Shown: positions 51,895 through 60,228 of the stretch, piece after piece
How positions within the stretch are numbered: the stretch's first letter is position 1
How the letters are laid out: each line of letters starts with the position of its first letter
NCBI RefSeq assembly: GCF_022601895.1
Contig: NZ_JAKVIO010000002.1
Span: 62,001 to 126,000, forward strand
Direction: 5' to 3'
DNA length: 64,000 bases
Source: Sphingomonas sp. LaA6.9
Lineage (GTDB): Bacteria > Pseudomonadota > Alphaproteobacteria > Sphingomonadales > Sphingomonadaceae
Program-made: the position numbers and the translations under genes
Notes under the pieces: model-generated
What the model was told of the DNA's origin: nothing
What the model saw: the letters and a program-made list of their open reading frames with translations, nothing else
The model's database searches: none

Positions 51895-52568
51895 CCGTTG
51901 ACATCCCGAGCATGACGATCGCGGTCCTTGGCGGTGCGGGGAAGGAGGGCAGCGGTCTCGCGTTGCGCTGGGCGGATGCCGGACACAGCGTCATCATCGG
52001 CAGCCGCGATCCAGCGCGCGCGCAGGAAGCCGCGACCGAGATCAATGATACGCTCGGACGCGAGGTCGCCAGCGGTGCAGACAATGCTTCCGCCGCCGCC
52101 GAGGCCGAGCTGGTCGTCCTGGCGGTGCCCTATGCCGCGCAGCGGGCGACGGTGGAGGCGTTGCGCGAGCATCTTGCGGGCAAGATCCTGATCGACGTCA
52201 CCGTTCCGCTGGTGCCGCCCAAGGTCGCCCGCGTGCAATTGCCCGAAGGTGGTTCGGCGGTCGAGGCGATCCAGCACCTGCTGGGCGAGGAGGTACGGGT
52301 AGTCTCCGCCTTCCAGAACATCTCAGCGCATCACCTCAAGCATCTTGGCGAGGAGATCGATTGCGACGTCCTTGTCTGCGCCGATGACACTGAAGCGGGC
52401 GAACTCGTCGTCGGGCTCGCACGGCAGATCGGCCTTGGCGCATTCTACGGCGGGGTTCTGGCCAATTCGGTGGTGGCGGAGGCGCTGACCAGCGTCCTCA
52501 TAGCTCTCAACAAACGCTACAAGGTCCCGGGCGCAGGCATCAGGGTTACGGGCATCCCGCGCGACTGA
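51891..52568 (+). CDS. fno: NADPH:F420 oxidoreductase
   Basis: A 225-residue protein with an N-terminal Rossmann motif GGAGKEGSGLALRWADAGH and an NADPH-type second strand IGSRDPARAQ (Ser-Arg for the 2'-phosphate). AVPYAAQ and SAFQNISAHHL are typical of Fno, and the C-terminal domain has the substrate cleft. It moves hydride between NADPH and F420, so it recharges F420H2 for LLM enzymes. Its ATG overlaps the fbiC stop by 4 bp. Convergent with the hydantoinase gene 7 bp away. Confidence 0.92.
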   Translation: MTVDIPSMTIAVLGGAGKEGSGLALRWADAGHSVIIGSRDPARAQEAATEINDTLGREVASGADNASAAAEAELVVLAVPYAAQRATVEALREHLAGKILIDVTVPLVPPKVARVQLPEGGSAVEAIQHLLGEEVRVVSAFQNISAHHLKHLGEEIDCDVLVCADDTEAGELVVGLARQIGLGAFYGGVLANSVVAEALTSVLIALNKRYKVPGAGIRVTGIPRD

Positions 52569-52575
52569 ATAGGCG

Positions 52576-54651
52576 TCAGTCGGCGCGGGTCATTTCATAA
52601 TCGCCCGCGACGTCGACCATTGCCTGCCAGCCCGGATTGACGACGATCGTCGTGAAAGTTTCCTCCACGATGGCAGGCCCGGTCACGACATGCCCCGGCT
52701 GCAGATCGGTTCCCAGGAAGACCGGTGTGTCGGCAAATCCCTGACCGAGATTGGCGCGGCGGGATTTGGCCGGGGCAGGATTACTGATGCTCGCCGCAAG
52801 GCCCTGCGATACAGCGGGTGATGGCGTTCCGACATGCGTTGCGAGCCGCACGCCCGTCACTTCGGGCACCTCGTATTCGCGGATATGGTTGTATTCCGCC
52901 ATGTGCCGCGCGTTGAACAGCGCGATCGCGCGCGCCCCCAGTTCGTCGTCGACAAAGGACAGATCGTGCAGCTTGCGGCCGGGCGCGATGTCGAAGGTGA
53001 GCGAGAAATTCTGCCCGGCATAGCGCATGTTGAGCTGATAGCTGGCGACAACTTCATCCGGACTGAAGCTGGAATCCGCGAAGAATTTTTCCGCTCGCGC
53101 AGCAAGCTCGGACCATAAGGACCTGAGCTTGTCCAGATCGAGAGCGTCCGCCCTGGCCAGGCATGACCGTTCCTCATCGACGCTCGGGTTTGCGACGAGC
53201 GTGCCGAGCGCGGAGAAGGTGGGTGACGCCTTGGGGATCAGCACTTTCGCGATGCTGAGCTCTTCCGCTTGCGTTGCGGCGAAGGCGGGGCCGTTGCCGC
53301 CATAGGCCAGCATCACCAGATCCTTGGGATCGATGCCTTTGCCCGCCGTGGTTCGCCGGACGCCTTGCGACATATTGGCATTGACGACGCGCCAGCAATC
53401 GAACGCTGCCTGCTCCGCACTTGTCCCCATGGCCGCGCCAAGCTGCGCAAAGGCCGGTTCGACGCCATCGCGCTTCAGCGTGAAGCTGCCCCCGGCAAAG
53501 CCCTCATCGGTCGACAGGATGCCGAGCATGACAAGCGCGTCGGTCACCGTCGGCTCGGTGCCACCACGGCCATAGGCAATCGGTCCCGGTTCCGATCCCG
53601 CCGAACGCGGGCCGACCTGGAGCGCGCCGCCATTAACTTGGCAGATCGACCCACCGCCCGCGCCCAGTGTCTCCACCTTCACCATCGGCACACCGATCAG
53701 GTAGCGGTGATGCATGTTCCATCCCGCCTCCGCCGGCGCGGCGCCGTTCAGGACCAGCGACATGTCGTAGGAAGTACCACCCATATCGACGCAGAGCAGG
53801 TTCGGATGGCCCTTGGCCGCGCCGACATGCGCCGAACCCACCACCCCGCCAGCGGGGCCGGACGCGAGGATGCGGATCGGCGAACCCTGGATATAGTCCA
53901 CCGTCATCACGCCGCCCGAGGCCTGCATGACCATCAGCTGGTTTCTGTATCCGCCCCGGCTGAGCCGCATGACCAGTTGTTCGAGATAGGAGGTCACCCG
54001 CGGCGCGACATAGGCGTTGACCACGGTCGTGCTCGTCCGGTCATATTCAGGGGCGCGGGGCAGCACCTCATGGCTCAGAGAGACCTGAACGCCCGGAAGT
54101 TCCTCCCCGATGATCTCGCGTACGCGGCGCTCATGCGCCGAGTTGACGAAGGAGAACAGGAACGAGACCGCGACGGATTCAACATCCTGTTTCGCGAGTT
54201 TTCGGCACGCTTCGCGCACGGCGGCTTCGTCGAGCGGCTTGTGAACCGAAGCGTCATGCAGGACGCGTTCGGGTACGGTCAGACGGCGGCGACGCGGGGT
54301 GATTTGCTTGGGCGGGGCCAGTCGGACATCCCAGATGTCCTCCTTGAAGCCGCGCCGATATTCAATCTCGTCGCGAAACCCCTCGGTCGTGATGAGGCCG
54401 GTGACCGCGCCGTCCATCTCGATGAGGGTATTGTCCGCCACCGTCGTGCCATGAACGATGGCATCGCAGCGTGCGAGGAAATCGGTCAGCGACAGGCCTT
54501 CCTTTTGCGCAAGACTGCCAAGCCCTTCCATCACGCCGAGCGATCGGTCCTGCGGGGTCGAGAGGTTCTTGTGGACGATGACGTCCGCGCCTTTCAGCAG
54601 CGCGAAGTCGGTAAAGGTGCCACCAATGTCGATGCCGACGCGGTAATTCAC
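52576..54651 (-). CDS. Hydantoinase A/oxoprolinase-family subunit (HyuA)
   Basis: A 691-residue protein of the HyuA/acetophenone carboxylase alpha family. The ASKHA-type ATP-binding start is GIDIGGTFTDFAL (residues 6-18), HGTTVADNTLIE lies near 68, CVDMGGTSYDMSL near 288, and a C-terminal swivelling domain follows. It starts at GTG 54651, overlapping the HyuB stop by 4 bp. Members hydrolyse cyclic amides or carboxylate ketones in an ATP-dependent way; which applies here is unknown. Confidence 0.9.
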   Translation of the reverse strand: MNYRVGIDIGGTFTDFALLKGADVIVHKNLSTPQDRSLGVMEGLGSLAQKEGLSLTDFLARCDAIVHGTTVADNTLIEMDGAVTGLITTEGFRDEIEYRRGFKEDIWDVRLAPPKQITPRRRRLTVPERVLHDASVHKPLDEAAVREACRKLAKQDVESVAVSFLFSFVNSAHERRVREIIGEELPGVQVSLSHEVLPRAPEYDRTSTTVVNAYVAPRVTSYLEQLVMRLSRGGYRNQLMVMQASGGVMTVDYIQGSPIRILASGPAGGVVGSAHVGAAKGHPNLLCVDMGGTSYDMSLVLNGAAPAEAGWNMHHRYLIGVPMVKVETLGAGGGSICQVNGGALQVGPRSAGSEPGPIAYGRGGTEPTVTDALVMLGILSTDEGFAGGSFTLKRDGVEPAFAQLGAAMGTSAEQAAFDCWRVVNANMSQGVRRTTAGKGIDPKDLVMLAYGGNGPAFAATQAEELSIAKVLIPKASPTFSALGTLVANPSVDEERSCLARADALDLDKLRSLWSELAARAEKFFADSSFSPDEVVASYQLNMRYAGQNFSLTFDIAPGRKLHDLSFVDDELGARAIALFNARHMAEYNHIREYEVPEVTGVRLATHVGTPSPAVSQGLAASISNPAPAKSRRANLGQGFADTPVFLGTDLQPGHVVTGPAIVEETFTTIVVNPGWQAMVDVAGDYEMTRAD

Positions 54652-56477
54652 TCTGCAGCCTCCAATGCGGGCTGGCTTTTGCCCATTTCCTTGCGCAACG
54701 CCTCGGTCGCCGCGTGATCGACCGCGAGATCGTACTCCTCGAGGCTACCCGTGAGCACGACGCCGTATTTCTCGCGCGCGGCCTTCAGGCTTACATATTC
54801 GTCGAGCACATCTCCCTTCACCGCCTCCGGATCGCGCAGCAGCGGCGAACCGAAGCCCGCGCCGCCGCCATGCTGGTAGGCGATGACCGCATCAGCGGGG
54901 AGTTGCGCCTGTGCGGTACGTTCGATCTTGTATTCGCCCGGCGTTCCGACCTCGAACCGGTTTGAATAGGGAATGGCATCCTCTCCGCCGCACATGCCGC
55001 GCAACGGGTGATCCGCCGATACCATCCACGCCATCGCCATGGTGGGCTCCAGAACCTGCTTCACGTTGAGGCTGCCGGGCGCACCGCGCCATTGGCCCGC
55101 GCCTCCTGCATCGGTCGTCATCTCGCGGCTGATGTTGAGGATGGGGAAGCGGCATTCGGCGTCCTCGGCCTCGGAAAGGATCAGGTTGCCGAGGCTGACG
55201 GGGCAGGAACCCCAGCCGTCGATGCCCTGCACGGCCGATACGTCCATCGAACGACAGTCGACGCCCTGATCCATCCACATCTGGCCATTGGCATCGAAGC
55301 CGATGACCGCATTGGGCATGCCGATCTTGTAGAGCTGCGGCGCGGACCTTTCGGGCACGACCTGCGACAGCGCCAGGCACACCGCCTCGGTGATTTCACA
55401 TGCGGGGTGGAAGGAGCCGAGCGCCGCGGGTTTGTTGGGCGGAGGCTGCGCGATGCAACCCTCGGGAATGACGATCTCGACCGCGTTGAACATGCCCTCG
55501 TTCTTGACGATCGTGGGATCGACCGCCGCGCAGAGCTGCGTCATCACATAGGACCGGCTGTTGGCGAACGTGTTCCAGACGCCGACGAGGTTGGGTCGGT
55601 CATCGGTGCCGGTCAGGTCGACTGTCAGCTGATCGCCCTTCACCGTGCACGCGATATGGACCTTCACGTCCCTGGTTCCGACCGTGTCATGGTCGATCAG
55701 CACCGTTGCCTCATAGGTGCCATCGGGCCACCGCGCGACTTGTTCGCGCACAAGGCGTTCGGTGTGGTCGATCGAGCGGTTGATCGCTGCCTTCACCGTG
55801 TCGGCGCCCCATTTGCCGATCATGCCGTCCAGCATTTTCACCCCGCGCTGGACCGCGCCGATCATGGCGGCCAGATCGCCCGCAAAGGTCGCGAAGCGGT
55901 TGTTGCGCTCGATCATGTGGATCACGTCGCCGCGCTTCTCCCCGCGATGCACGAGCTTCACGCAGGGGAAGGACACGCCTTCGGTGAAGATGTCGGTGGC
56001 CTCGAGCGTGAAGCCGCCCGGGTCCTTGCCGCCGGTGTCCCCCTGGTGGGCCTGAAGCGTGAGGATGACGATCAGCTCGCCGGCCTCGTCAAACACGGGT
56101 GCATAGACGCAATAATCGGGAAGGTGGCCGCCGCCATGATCGGGATCATTGGAGAGAAACACGTCGCCCCGGCCCCAGTCATAGGCTTCGACATTCATCA
56201 GCCCCCAGCGCACCATCATCTGGTTGACGAAGGTCAGGTGCGGCGTGCCGATCGCGCCCATTGCCAGCCGGCCATTGGCGTCGACGATGGCGGCATTGCG
56301 TTCATTCGACTGGTTGATGATCGGCGAGGAGGCGGCGCGGCCCAGATGCGTCGCGGCCTCGAAGCAGACGGTTTCGAACGCGCCGCGGATGATGTCTGCG
56401 GTGACCGCGTCGATTGAGGCCGAAGTCGGCAGCGGATCGCGCCGCGCGGCAAGCTTGCGGTTCAGTTCGAACGACAC
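54648..56477 (-). CDS. Hydantoinase B/oxoprolinase-family subunit (HyuB)
   Basis: A 609-residue HyuB-family protein: AVTADIIRGAFETVCFEAATHLGRAASSPIINQSNERNAAIVDANG at the N-terminus, FLSNDPDHGGGHLPDYCVYAPVF near 108 (metal-ligand His/Asp cluster), and QHGGGAGFGSPLLRDPEAV near the C-terminus. GTG 56477 is preceded by AGGAG at 10 bases. The pair forms an ATP-dependent cyclic-amide hydrolase or ketone-carboxylase-like complex. It lies 184 bp behind the P450 on the same strand, with a hairpin in that gap. Confidence 0.9.
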   Translation of the reverse strand: MSFELNRKLAARRDPLPTSASIDAVTADIIRGAFETVCFEAATHLGRAASSPIINQSNERNAAIVDANGRLAMGAIGTPHLTFVNQMMVRWGLMNVEAYDWGRGDVFLSNDPDHGGGHLPDYCVYAPVFDEAGELIVILTLQAHQGDTGGKDPGGFTLEATDIFTEGVSFPCVKLVHRGEKRGDVIHMIERNNRFATFAGDLAAMIGAVQRGVKMLDGMIGKWGADTVKAAINRSIDHTERLVREQVARWPDGTYEATVLIDHDTVGTRDVKVHIACTVKGDQLTVDLTGTDDRPNLVGVWNTFANSRSYVMTQLCAAVDPTIVKNEGMFNAVEIVIPEGCIAQPPPNKPAALGSFHPACEITEAVCLALSQVVPERSAPQLYKIGMPNAVIGFDANGQMWMDQGVDCRSMDVSAVQGIDGWGSCPVSLGNLILSEAEDAECRFPILNISREMTTDAGGAGQWRGAPGSLNVKQVLEPTMAMAWMVSADHPLRGMCGGEDAIPYSNRFEVGTPGEYKIERTAQAQLPADAVIAYQHGGGAGFGSPLLRDPEAVKGDVLDEYVSLKAAREKYGVVLTGSLEEYDLAVDHAATEALRKEMGKSQPALEAAE

Positions 56478-56625
56478 GGGGGCCGGCTCCTATCCTGGCA
56501 GCCTCGCTTCACCCGGTTGATGGGGGCAAGGTCATGCCAGTCTGGATAGGGCCAGGTTCGGCCTCAATCTGAACATCTGACGCGCGGCGATGTGCGATTG
56601 GCGCAGGAGTGTCGGTCGGCGACCA

Positions 56626-56656
56626 GGTCCTCCCCAAGGCAAGCTTGGGGAGGATC
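56626..56656. repeat. GC-rich intergenic hairpin
   Basis: A perfect 10-bp stem CCTCCCCAAG / CTTGGGGAGG with a 5-base loop, extended by GGT/ATCC flanks. It lies 6-36 bp after the P450 stop on the minus strand. This TCCTCCCCAAG-type palindrome is widespread between sphingomonad genes. It may end or stabilise the P450 transcript; no T-run follows. Confidence 0.65.
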
Positions 56657-56661
56657 CTTGA

Positions 56662-57873
56662 TTACCACACCAGCGGCAGAGCCTTCGGGCCGACCACGCC
56701 GCCCGGATAATATTCGACCGTCGCGCCCGTTTTGACGCTGAAATCGGGGATGCGGCGCAGCCACTCCTGAAGTCCGACCTTGATCTCGAGCCGCGCCAGA
56801 TGCGCCCCGATGCAGCTGTGGACGCCGCCCGCAAAGGCGAGGATGGGCTTGCGCTGGCGACCGAAGTCGATCGTCTTCGGATCCGGAAACACGTCGGGAT
56901 CATAGTTGCACGCGGGCAGGATGCTCATGAACTTGTCGCCGGCCTTCATCTTCACGCCGCGCATCTCGAGGTCCTGCGTCAGCGTCCGTCCCGAAAAGGT
57001 GACCGAGAAGACGCGCAGCAGCTCTTCGACCTGCGCGTTGATATTGTCCGGATTGGCGATGATTTCCCGGCGCCGGTCGGGATTGTTCGCGAGCCACAGC
57101 CAGATGTTGTTGAGCGTGGCGAACACCGTGTCGAGCCCGGCGATGAACAGGAAGAACGTGAAGCCGAAGATCTCGCGCTCTGTCAGCGGTTCGCCATTCG
57201 GCCGCGCCTGAATGATGGTGCCGATCACGCCGTCATCGGGATTCTCGGTCTTTTCCGCGATGACCTTGGCCAGATAGGCCTCGATCCCGCGCATAGCCAT
57301 GCCCGCGGTCATGCGGTCCTGCGAATGGAGCAGGTCCACCGCCCAGCCGACAAAGGTGTCGCGCATGTTCTGCGGCAGGCCCATCAGGTCGAGGAAGATG
57401 GAGACGGGAAGCGGGCGACCGAAATCGGTCGTGAACTCGCACGCGCCCTTGTCGATGAACTGATCGATCAGATCGTTCGTCAGCTTGCGCATATAGCCTT
57501 CCAGCTTCAGCACGCCCTGCGGAGAGAAAGTGGAATCGAGGATCGCGCGGTACTTGCGGTGGTGCGGCGGATCGATTTCCAGCGGGATGAAATAGAAGAA
57601 ATTGTTGGGATCGCGCGGGAAGGGCGTGGCGTCCGCGGTCGAGAAATATTCGGGATGACGCAGCGCGAAAAAGGCATCCTCGTGCTTGATCGTGGCCCAC
57701 GCATTACCCGTCATCGGATTGACGCTGTAGAAAAGCGGCGGATGCGTGTCGTGCAGCTTCGCCATGAAGTCGTGCGGCGCGGCGAGAAATTCGGGCCCGG
57801 TGGTGAGCCCGATTTCGCGGATCAGTTCGCGCGGGACGTGCGCGGGAATTTCGGCGGCGGGGGCAGTGGCCAT
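56662..57873 (-). CDS. Cytochrome P450
   Basis: A 403-residue P450 with I-helix FLFIAGLDTVFATL near residue 245, ExxR in EELLRVFS, and heme loop FAGGVHSCIGAHLARLE with Cys near 354. It follows its ferredoxin by 25 bp, so this is a class I P450-ferredoxin pair controlled from the divergent TetR promoter region. The N-terminal PAAEIPAHVPRELIREIGL and FYFIPLEIDPPHHRKYR resemble CYPs that act on terpenoid or long aliphatic substrates, but this is a weak indication. Confidence 0.94.
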   Translation of the reverse strand: MATAPAAEIPAHVPRELIREIGLTTGPEFLAAPHDFMAKLHDTHPPLFYSVNPMTGNAWATIKHEDAFFALRHPEYFSTADATPFPRDPNNFFYFIPLEIDPPHHRKYRAILDSTFSPQGVLKLEGYMRKLTNDLIDQFIDKGACEFTTDFGRPLPVSIFLDLMGLPQNMRDTFVGWAVDLLHSQDRMTAGMAMRGIEAYLAKVIAEKTENPDDGVIGTIIQARPNGEPLTEREIFGFTFFLFIAGLDTVFATLNNIWLWLANNPDRRREIIANPDNINAQVEELLRVFSVTFSGRTLTQDLEMRGVKMKAGDKFMSILPACNYDPDVFPDPKTIDFGRQRKPILAFAGGVHSCIGAHLARLEIKVGLQEWLRRIPDFSVKTGATVEYYPGGVVGPKALPLVW

Positions 57874-57898
57874 GATCGCTCTCCTGGGACGCTTGTTT

Positions 57899-58222
57899 TT
57901 AGTATTGGGCTTCGGGCAGATGGATGACGATGCCGTCGAGCGCCGGCGCCATGATGATCTGGCAGCTCAGGCGGCTGGTCGGCCTGCGTTCCGAGGAAGC
58001 GCTTTCGAGCATGTCGAGCTCATCCTGTACGGCTCCGGGAAGCCTGTCGGCCCACGCATCGTCGACATAGCAATGGCAGGTCGCGCAGGCGAGGCCGCCA
58101 CCGCATTCACCGACAATGCCTTCAATGCCATTGTCGAGCGCACCGCGCATCACATTCTCGCCCTCAGGCAGATCAACCACGTGCTGCGCGCCGTTCGCTT
58201 CGACATAGGTGACGGATGCCAT
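57899..58222 (-). CDS. [2Fe-2S] ferredoxin, adrenodoxin/putidaredoxin type
   Basis: A 107-residue ferredoxin with ligands C40-x5-C46-x2-C49 (ECGGGLACATC) and C87 (LSCQI). It resembles the ferredoxin at 19698 and belongs to the P450-reducing class. I start it at ATG 58222, preceded by GGAGAGG; the TTG just before it overlaps that site. It is the first gene of the ferredoxin-P450 operon and lies 29 bp from the first operator of the divergent TetR gene. Confidence 0.93.
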   Translation of the reverse strand: MASVTYVEANGAQHVVDLPEGENVMRGALDNGIEGIVGECGGGLACATCHCYVDDAWADRLPGAVQDELDMLESASSERRPTSRLSCQIIMAPALDGIVIHLPEAQY

Positions 58223-58251
58223 CAACCTCTCCTTGTTCGATTTTCATGGAT

Positions 58252-58266
58252 GAGAACGATGTTCTC
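58252..58266. promoter_or_regulatory. Twin operator O1 (TetR)
   Basis: GAGAACGATGTTCTC, a perfect inverted repeat of 6-bp half-sites around GAT. It immediately precedes a TTGACT -35 box for the TetR gene. A second copy starts 50 bp further on. Confidence 0.75.
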
Positions 58267-58301
58267 TTGACTGGTACTATAGCGCGGAACTGCTAAAAGG
58301 G

Positions 58302-58316
58302 AAGAACATTGTTCTC
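58302..58316. promoter_or_regulatory. Twin operator O2 (TetR)
   Basis: AAGAACATTGTTCTC, the same site as O1 in inverse orientation with one arm base changed. It lies 17 bp upstream of the TetR start. With O1 it brackets the promoter region shared by the TetR gene and the ferredoxin-P450 operon. Confidence 0.75.
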
Positions 58317-58332
58317 ATCGGGAAGGACCCGA

Positions 58333-58989
58333 ATGCAAAGCGCAGCCAGGCAGGCGGTTGAAGTCGACGTCGATGCGGACACGAGCGATCGCACGCACCA
58401 GATCGTTGCTGCCGCCTATGAGCTTCTCGATGAAGCGGGGCTCGAGGGCATGACGATCCGGGCGGTGCTCAATCGCACCGGCCTTGCCCGTCGCGCGTTT
58501 TACGATCGGTTCGCAGGCAAGGACGACCTTGTACTCGCGGTCTTCGCCAATACGCTGCGCCTCGCAGCGACCTATTTCGGAGAGCAGGTCCGCGCGCTTC
58601 CAGATCCCATGGCGCGCCTCAAACATATCGTGACGGGCATCGTGCTCGGCCGGGTCTCGATCGATGACGCAACCGGGGCGTCCGGCGATCGCCGTGCCGC
58701 CGCACTCAGCCGGGAGCATCTCCGGCTTGCCGAGGCCCGCCCGGCCGAATTGCAAAAGGCGGTGAGCCCGCTGATTGATCTGATCGCCGGGCAGCTCTCG
58801 GACGGCATCGCGGCGGCGCAAGTGCGCGAGGCACCGGTGCAGTGGATGGCGATGCTCGTCTACAATCTCGTATCGACGACTGTGCACACCGAATTGCTGT
58901 CGGAAGAAGCGGGGCATTCCGATCCGCAGCGCCGGCAAAAGCTTGCCGACGAAATCTGGGAATTCTGCCGCCGGGCTATTGCCGCGTGA
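58333..58989 (+). CDS. TetR-family transcriptional regulator
   Basis: A 218-residue TetR regulator with helix-turn-helix THQIVAAAYELLDEAGLEGMTIRAVLNRTGLARRAFYDRFAGKDDLVLAVF at about residues 21-71. ATG 58333 follows GGAAGGA by 5 bases; a TTG at 58309 lies within operator O2 and is rejected. Divergent from ferredoxin-P450 and flanked by two matching palindromes, it is very probably the autoregulated repressor of that operon. Confidence 0.92.
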   Translation: MQSAARQAVEVDVDADTSDRTHQIVAAAYELLDEAGLEGMTIRAVLNRTGLARRAFYDRFAGKDDLVLAVFANTLRLAATYFGEQVRALPDPMARLKHIVTGIVLGRVSIDDATGASGDRRAAALSREHLRLAEARPAELQKAVSPLIDLIAGQLSDGIAAAQVREAPVQWMAMLVYNLVSTTVHTELLSEEAGHSDPQRRQKLADEIWEFCRRAIAA

Positions 58990-58990
58990 G

Positions 58991-60226
58991 TTAGAGCCCG
59001 AAGCGCTGGTGCTGGATACCGCGAAAGCGCTCGATCAATTGTGACATCCGTTCCTCGGGGGGCGTCCGCGCGCTGTTGGCGGGCAGAACATCCGAAAGTT
59101 CGGCGCTCTTGACGCATTGCGTGAAGACCGTTGGCCCGGAGGCGCTCATCAACGTCCGGATGGCGAGATTACCCTGCTCGAAACCGCAGGTGTCGAGCCA
59201 GTTGTGGAAGCCAGGATCCTTGCTGCAAAGGATCAGGCGGACGTTGCCGTCGTCGTCCATGCGCGTACGGGACGGCGTATAGCTCACGGGGCGATAGAGA
59301 TAGTCGAGGCTGTTCATGAAGACCCCGCCGAGCGACGCCATCCAGAAGCTGTCGTCCGGTTGGAAGGTGACGATCAGCGCCTCGTCGGGCTGGAGCGCCC
59401 AGACCATGTTAGCGACCGCGCGGCCGCGCTTGCCGTCTCCGGAATCGTTCGAAGGCAGAGGCGGAAAACGGTTGATCATTTCCGGATCCACCGCGCCGCC
59501 GCTGTAGCGATACGGATGGTCGGGCCAGTCACGCATGAGGCCGGTGACGAACTCTCCGGCCCAGTCGAAAGCGCCAATCATCTCGTCCGGTGTCGCCACG
59601 GGGCGCGGGGCATCCATGCCGATCCGTTCTATGCGCAGCATCCACGGTGTTTCATTCCAGTCATCGAAGCCCTGACGGATGAAAAGCTTACGTGACCCGG
59701 GCGTGGTCGGGAGCCAGTTGGATGAACGTTCGACCCCGCCGACAAAGAGTTCGAAGCTGCCATCGGGCGCGCCTTCGATCTGGTGTCCGAAGAGATTGGC
59801 CTCGGGAATGTCGCCAAAGGGTTCGTGCAGGCTGGGCCAGCCCGTGCCTGATTGCGTTTCGGGGCGCGGTCCCTGCACGGTGATATTGAAGAAGCGCGCG
59901 GTGCCCTTCGTGCCCGAGATGCGATAGGCGCTCGTTCCGTCGATCCAGGCCTGCTGATAGCTGAAGTCTGCAGCGTCCGCGCCGAGCTTGCGAAAGGGCG
60001 TGCAGAAGGCATGGATGTGTGGATAGCGCGGATCTTTGGTTTCGAGCGCGAGGTCGAAGGCCTGTCCCAGGTTTTGCGTGAGGAAGCGGAAGGCGTCGGC
60101 GCGGTGGAGGCCAGACGAGGGATTGTGATCCTTGAACACCTGATCGCCGGCGGCGCGGAGACGATCACAGAATTGCGCCCATGCTGAGTGCAAGGCTTCG
60201 TCATCGGGGCCGTCGCCAAAGGCCAT
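58991..60226 (-). CDS. Uncharacterised protein, possibly DUF1214-like
   Basis: A 411-residue protein without signal peptide. Conserved-looking blocks are YQQAWIDGTSAYRISGTKGTARFFNITVQG near residues 90-120, SFELFVGGVERSSNWLP near 160, and a C-terminal SFWMASLGGVFMNSLDYLYRPVSYTPSRT. The middle resembles DUF1214-type proteins, but I am not certain. It is the last gene of a minus-strand operon whose members are spaced by only 2 bp (TIM-barrel, sulfotransferase, LLM), so it should work with them. Confidence 0.7.
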   Translation of the reverse strand: MAFGDGPDDEALHSAWAQFCDRLRAAGDQVFKDHNPSSGLHRADAFRFLTQNLGQAFDLALETKDPRYPHIHAFCTPFRKLGADAADFSYQQAWIDGTSAYRISGTKGTARFFNITVQGPRPETQSGTGWPSLHEPFGDIPEANLFGHQIEGAPDGSFELFVGGVERSSNWLPTTPGSRKLFIRQGFDDWNETPWMLRIERIGMDAPRPVATPDEMIGAFDWAGEFVTGLMRDWPDHPYRYSGGAVDPEMINRFPPLPSNDSGDGKRGRAVANMVWALQPDEALIVTFQPDDSFWMASLGGVFMNSLDYLYRPVSYTPSRTRMDDDGNVRLILCSKDPGFHNWLDTCGFEQGNLAIRTLMSASGPTVFTQCVKSAELSDVLPANSARTPPEERMSQLIERFRGIQHQRFGL

Positions 60227-60228
60227 GA

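Noticed and set aside
58309-58332. TTG at 58309 as start of the second TetR gene
   Set aside because: It lies inside operator O2; ATG 58333 has GGAAGGA at the right distance.
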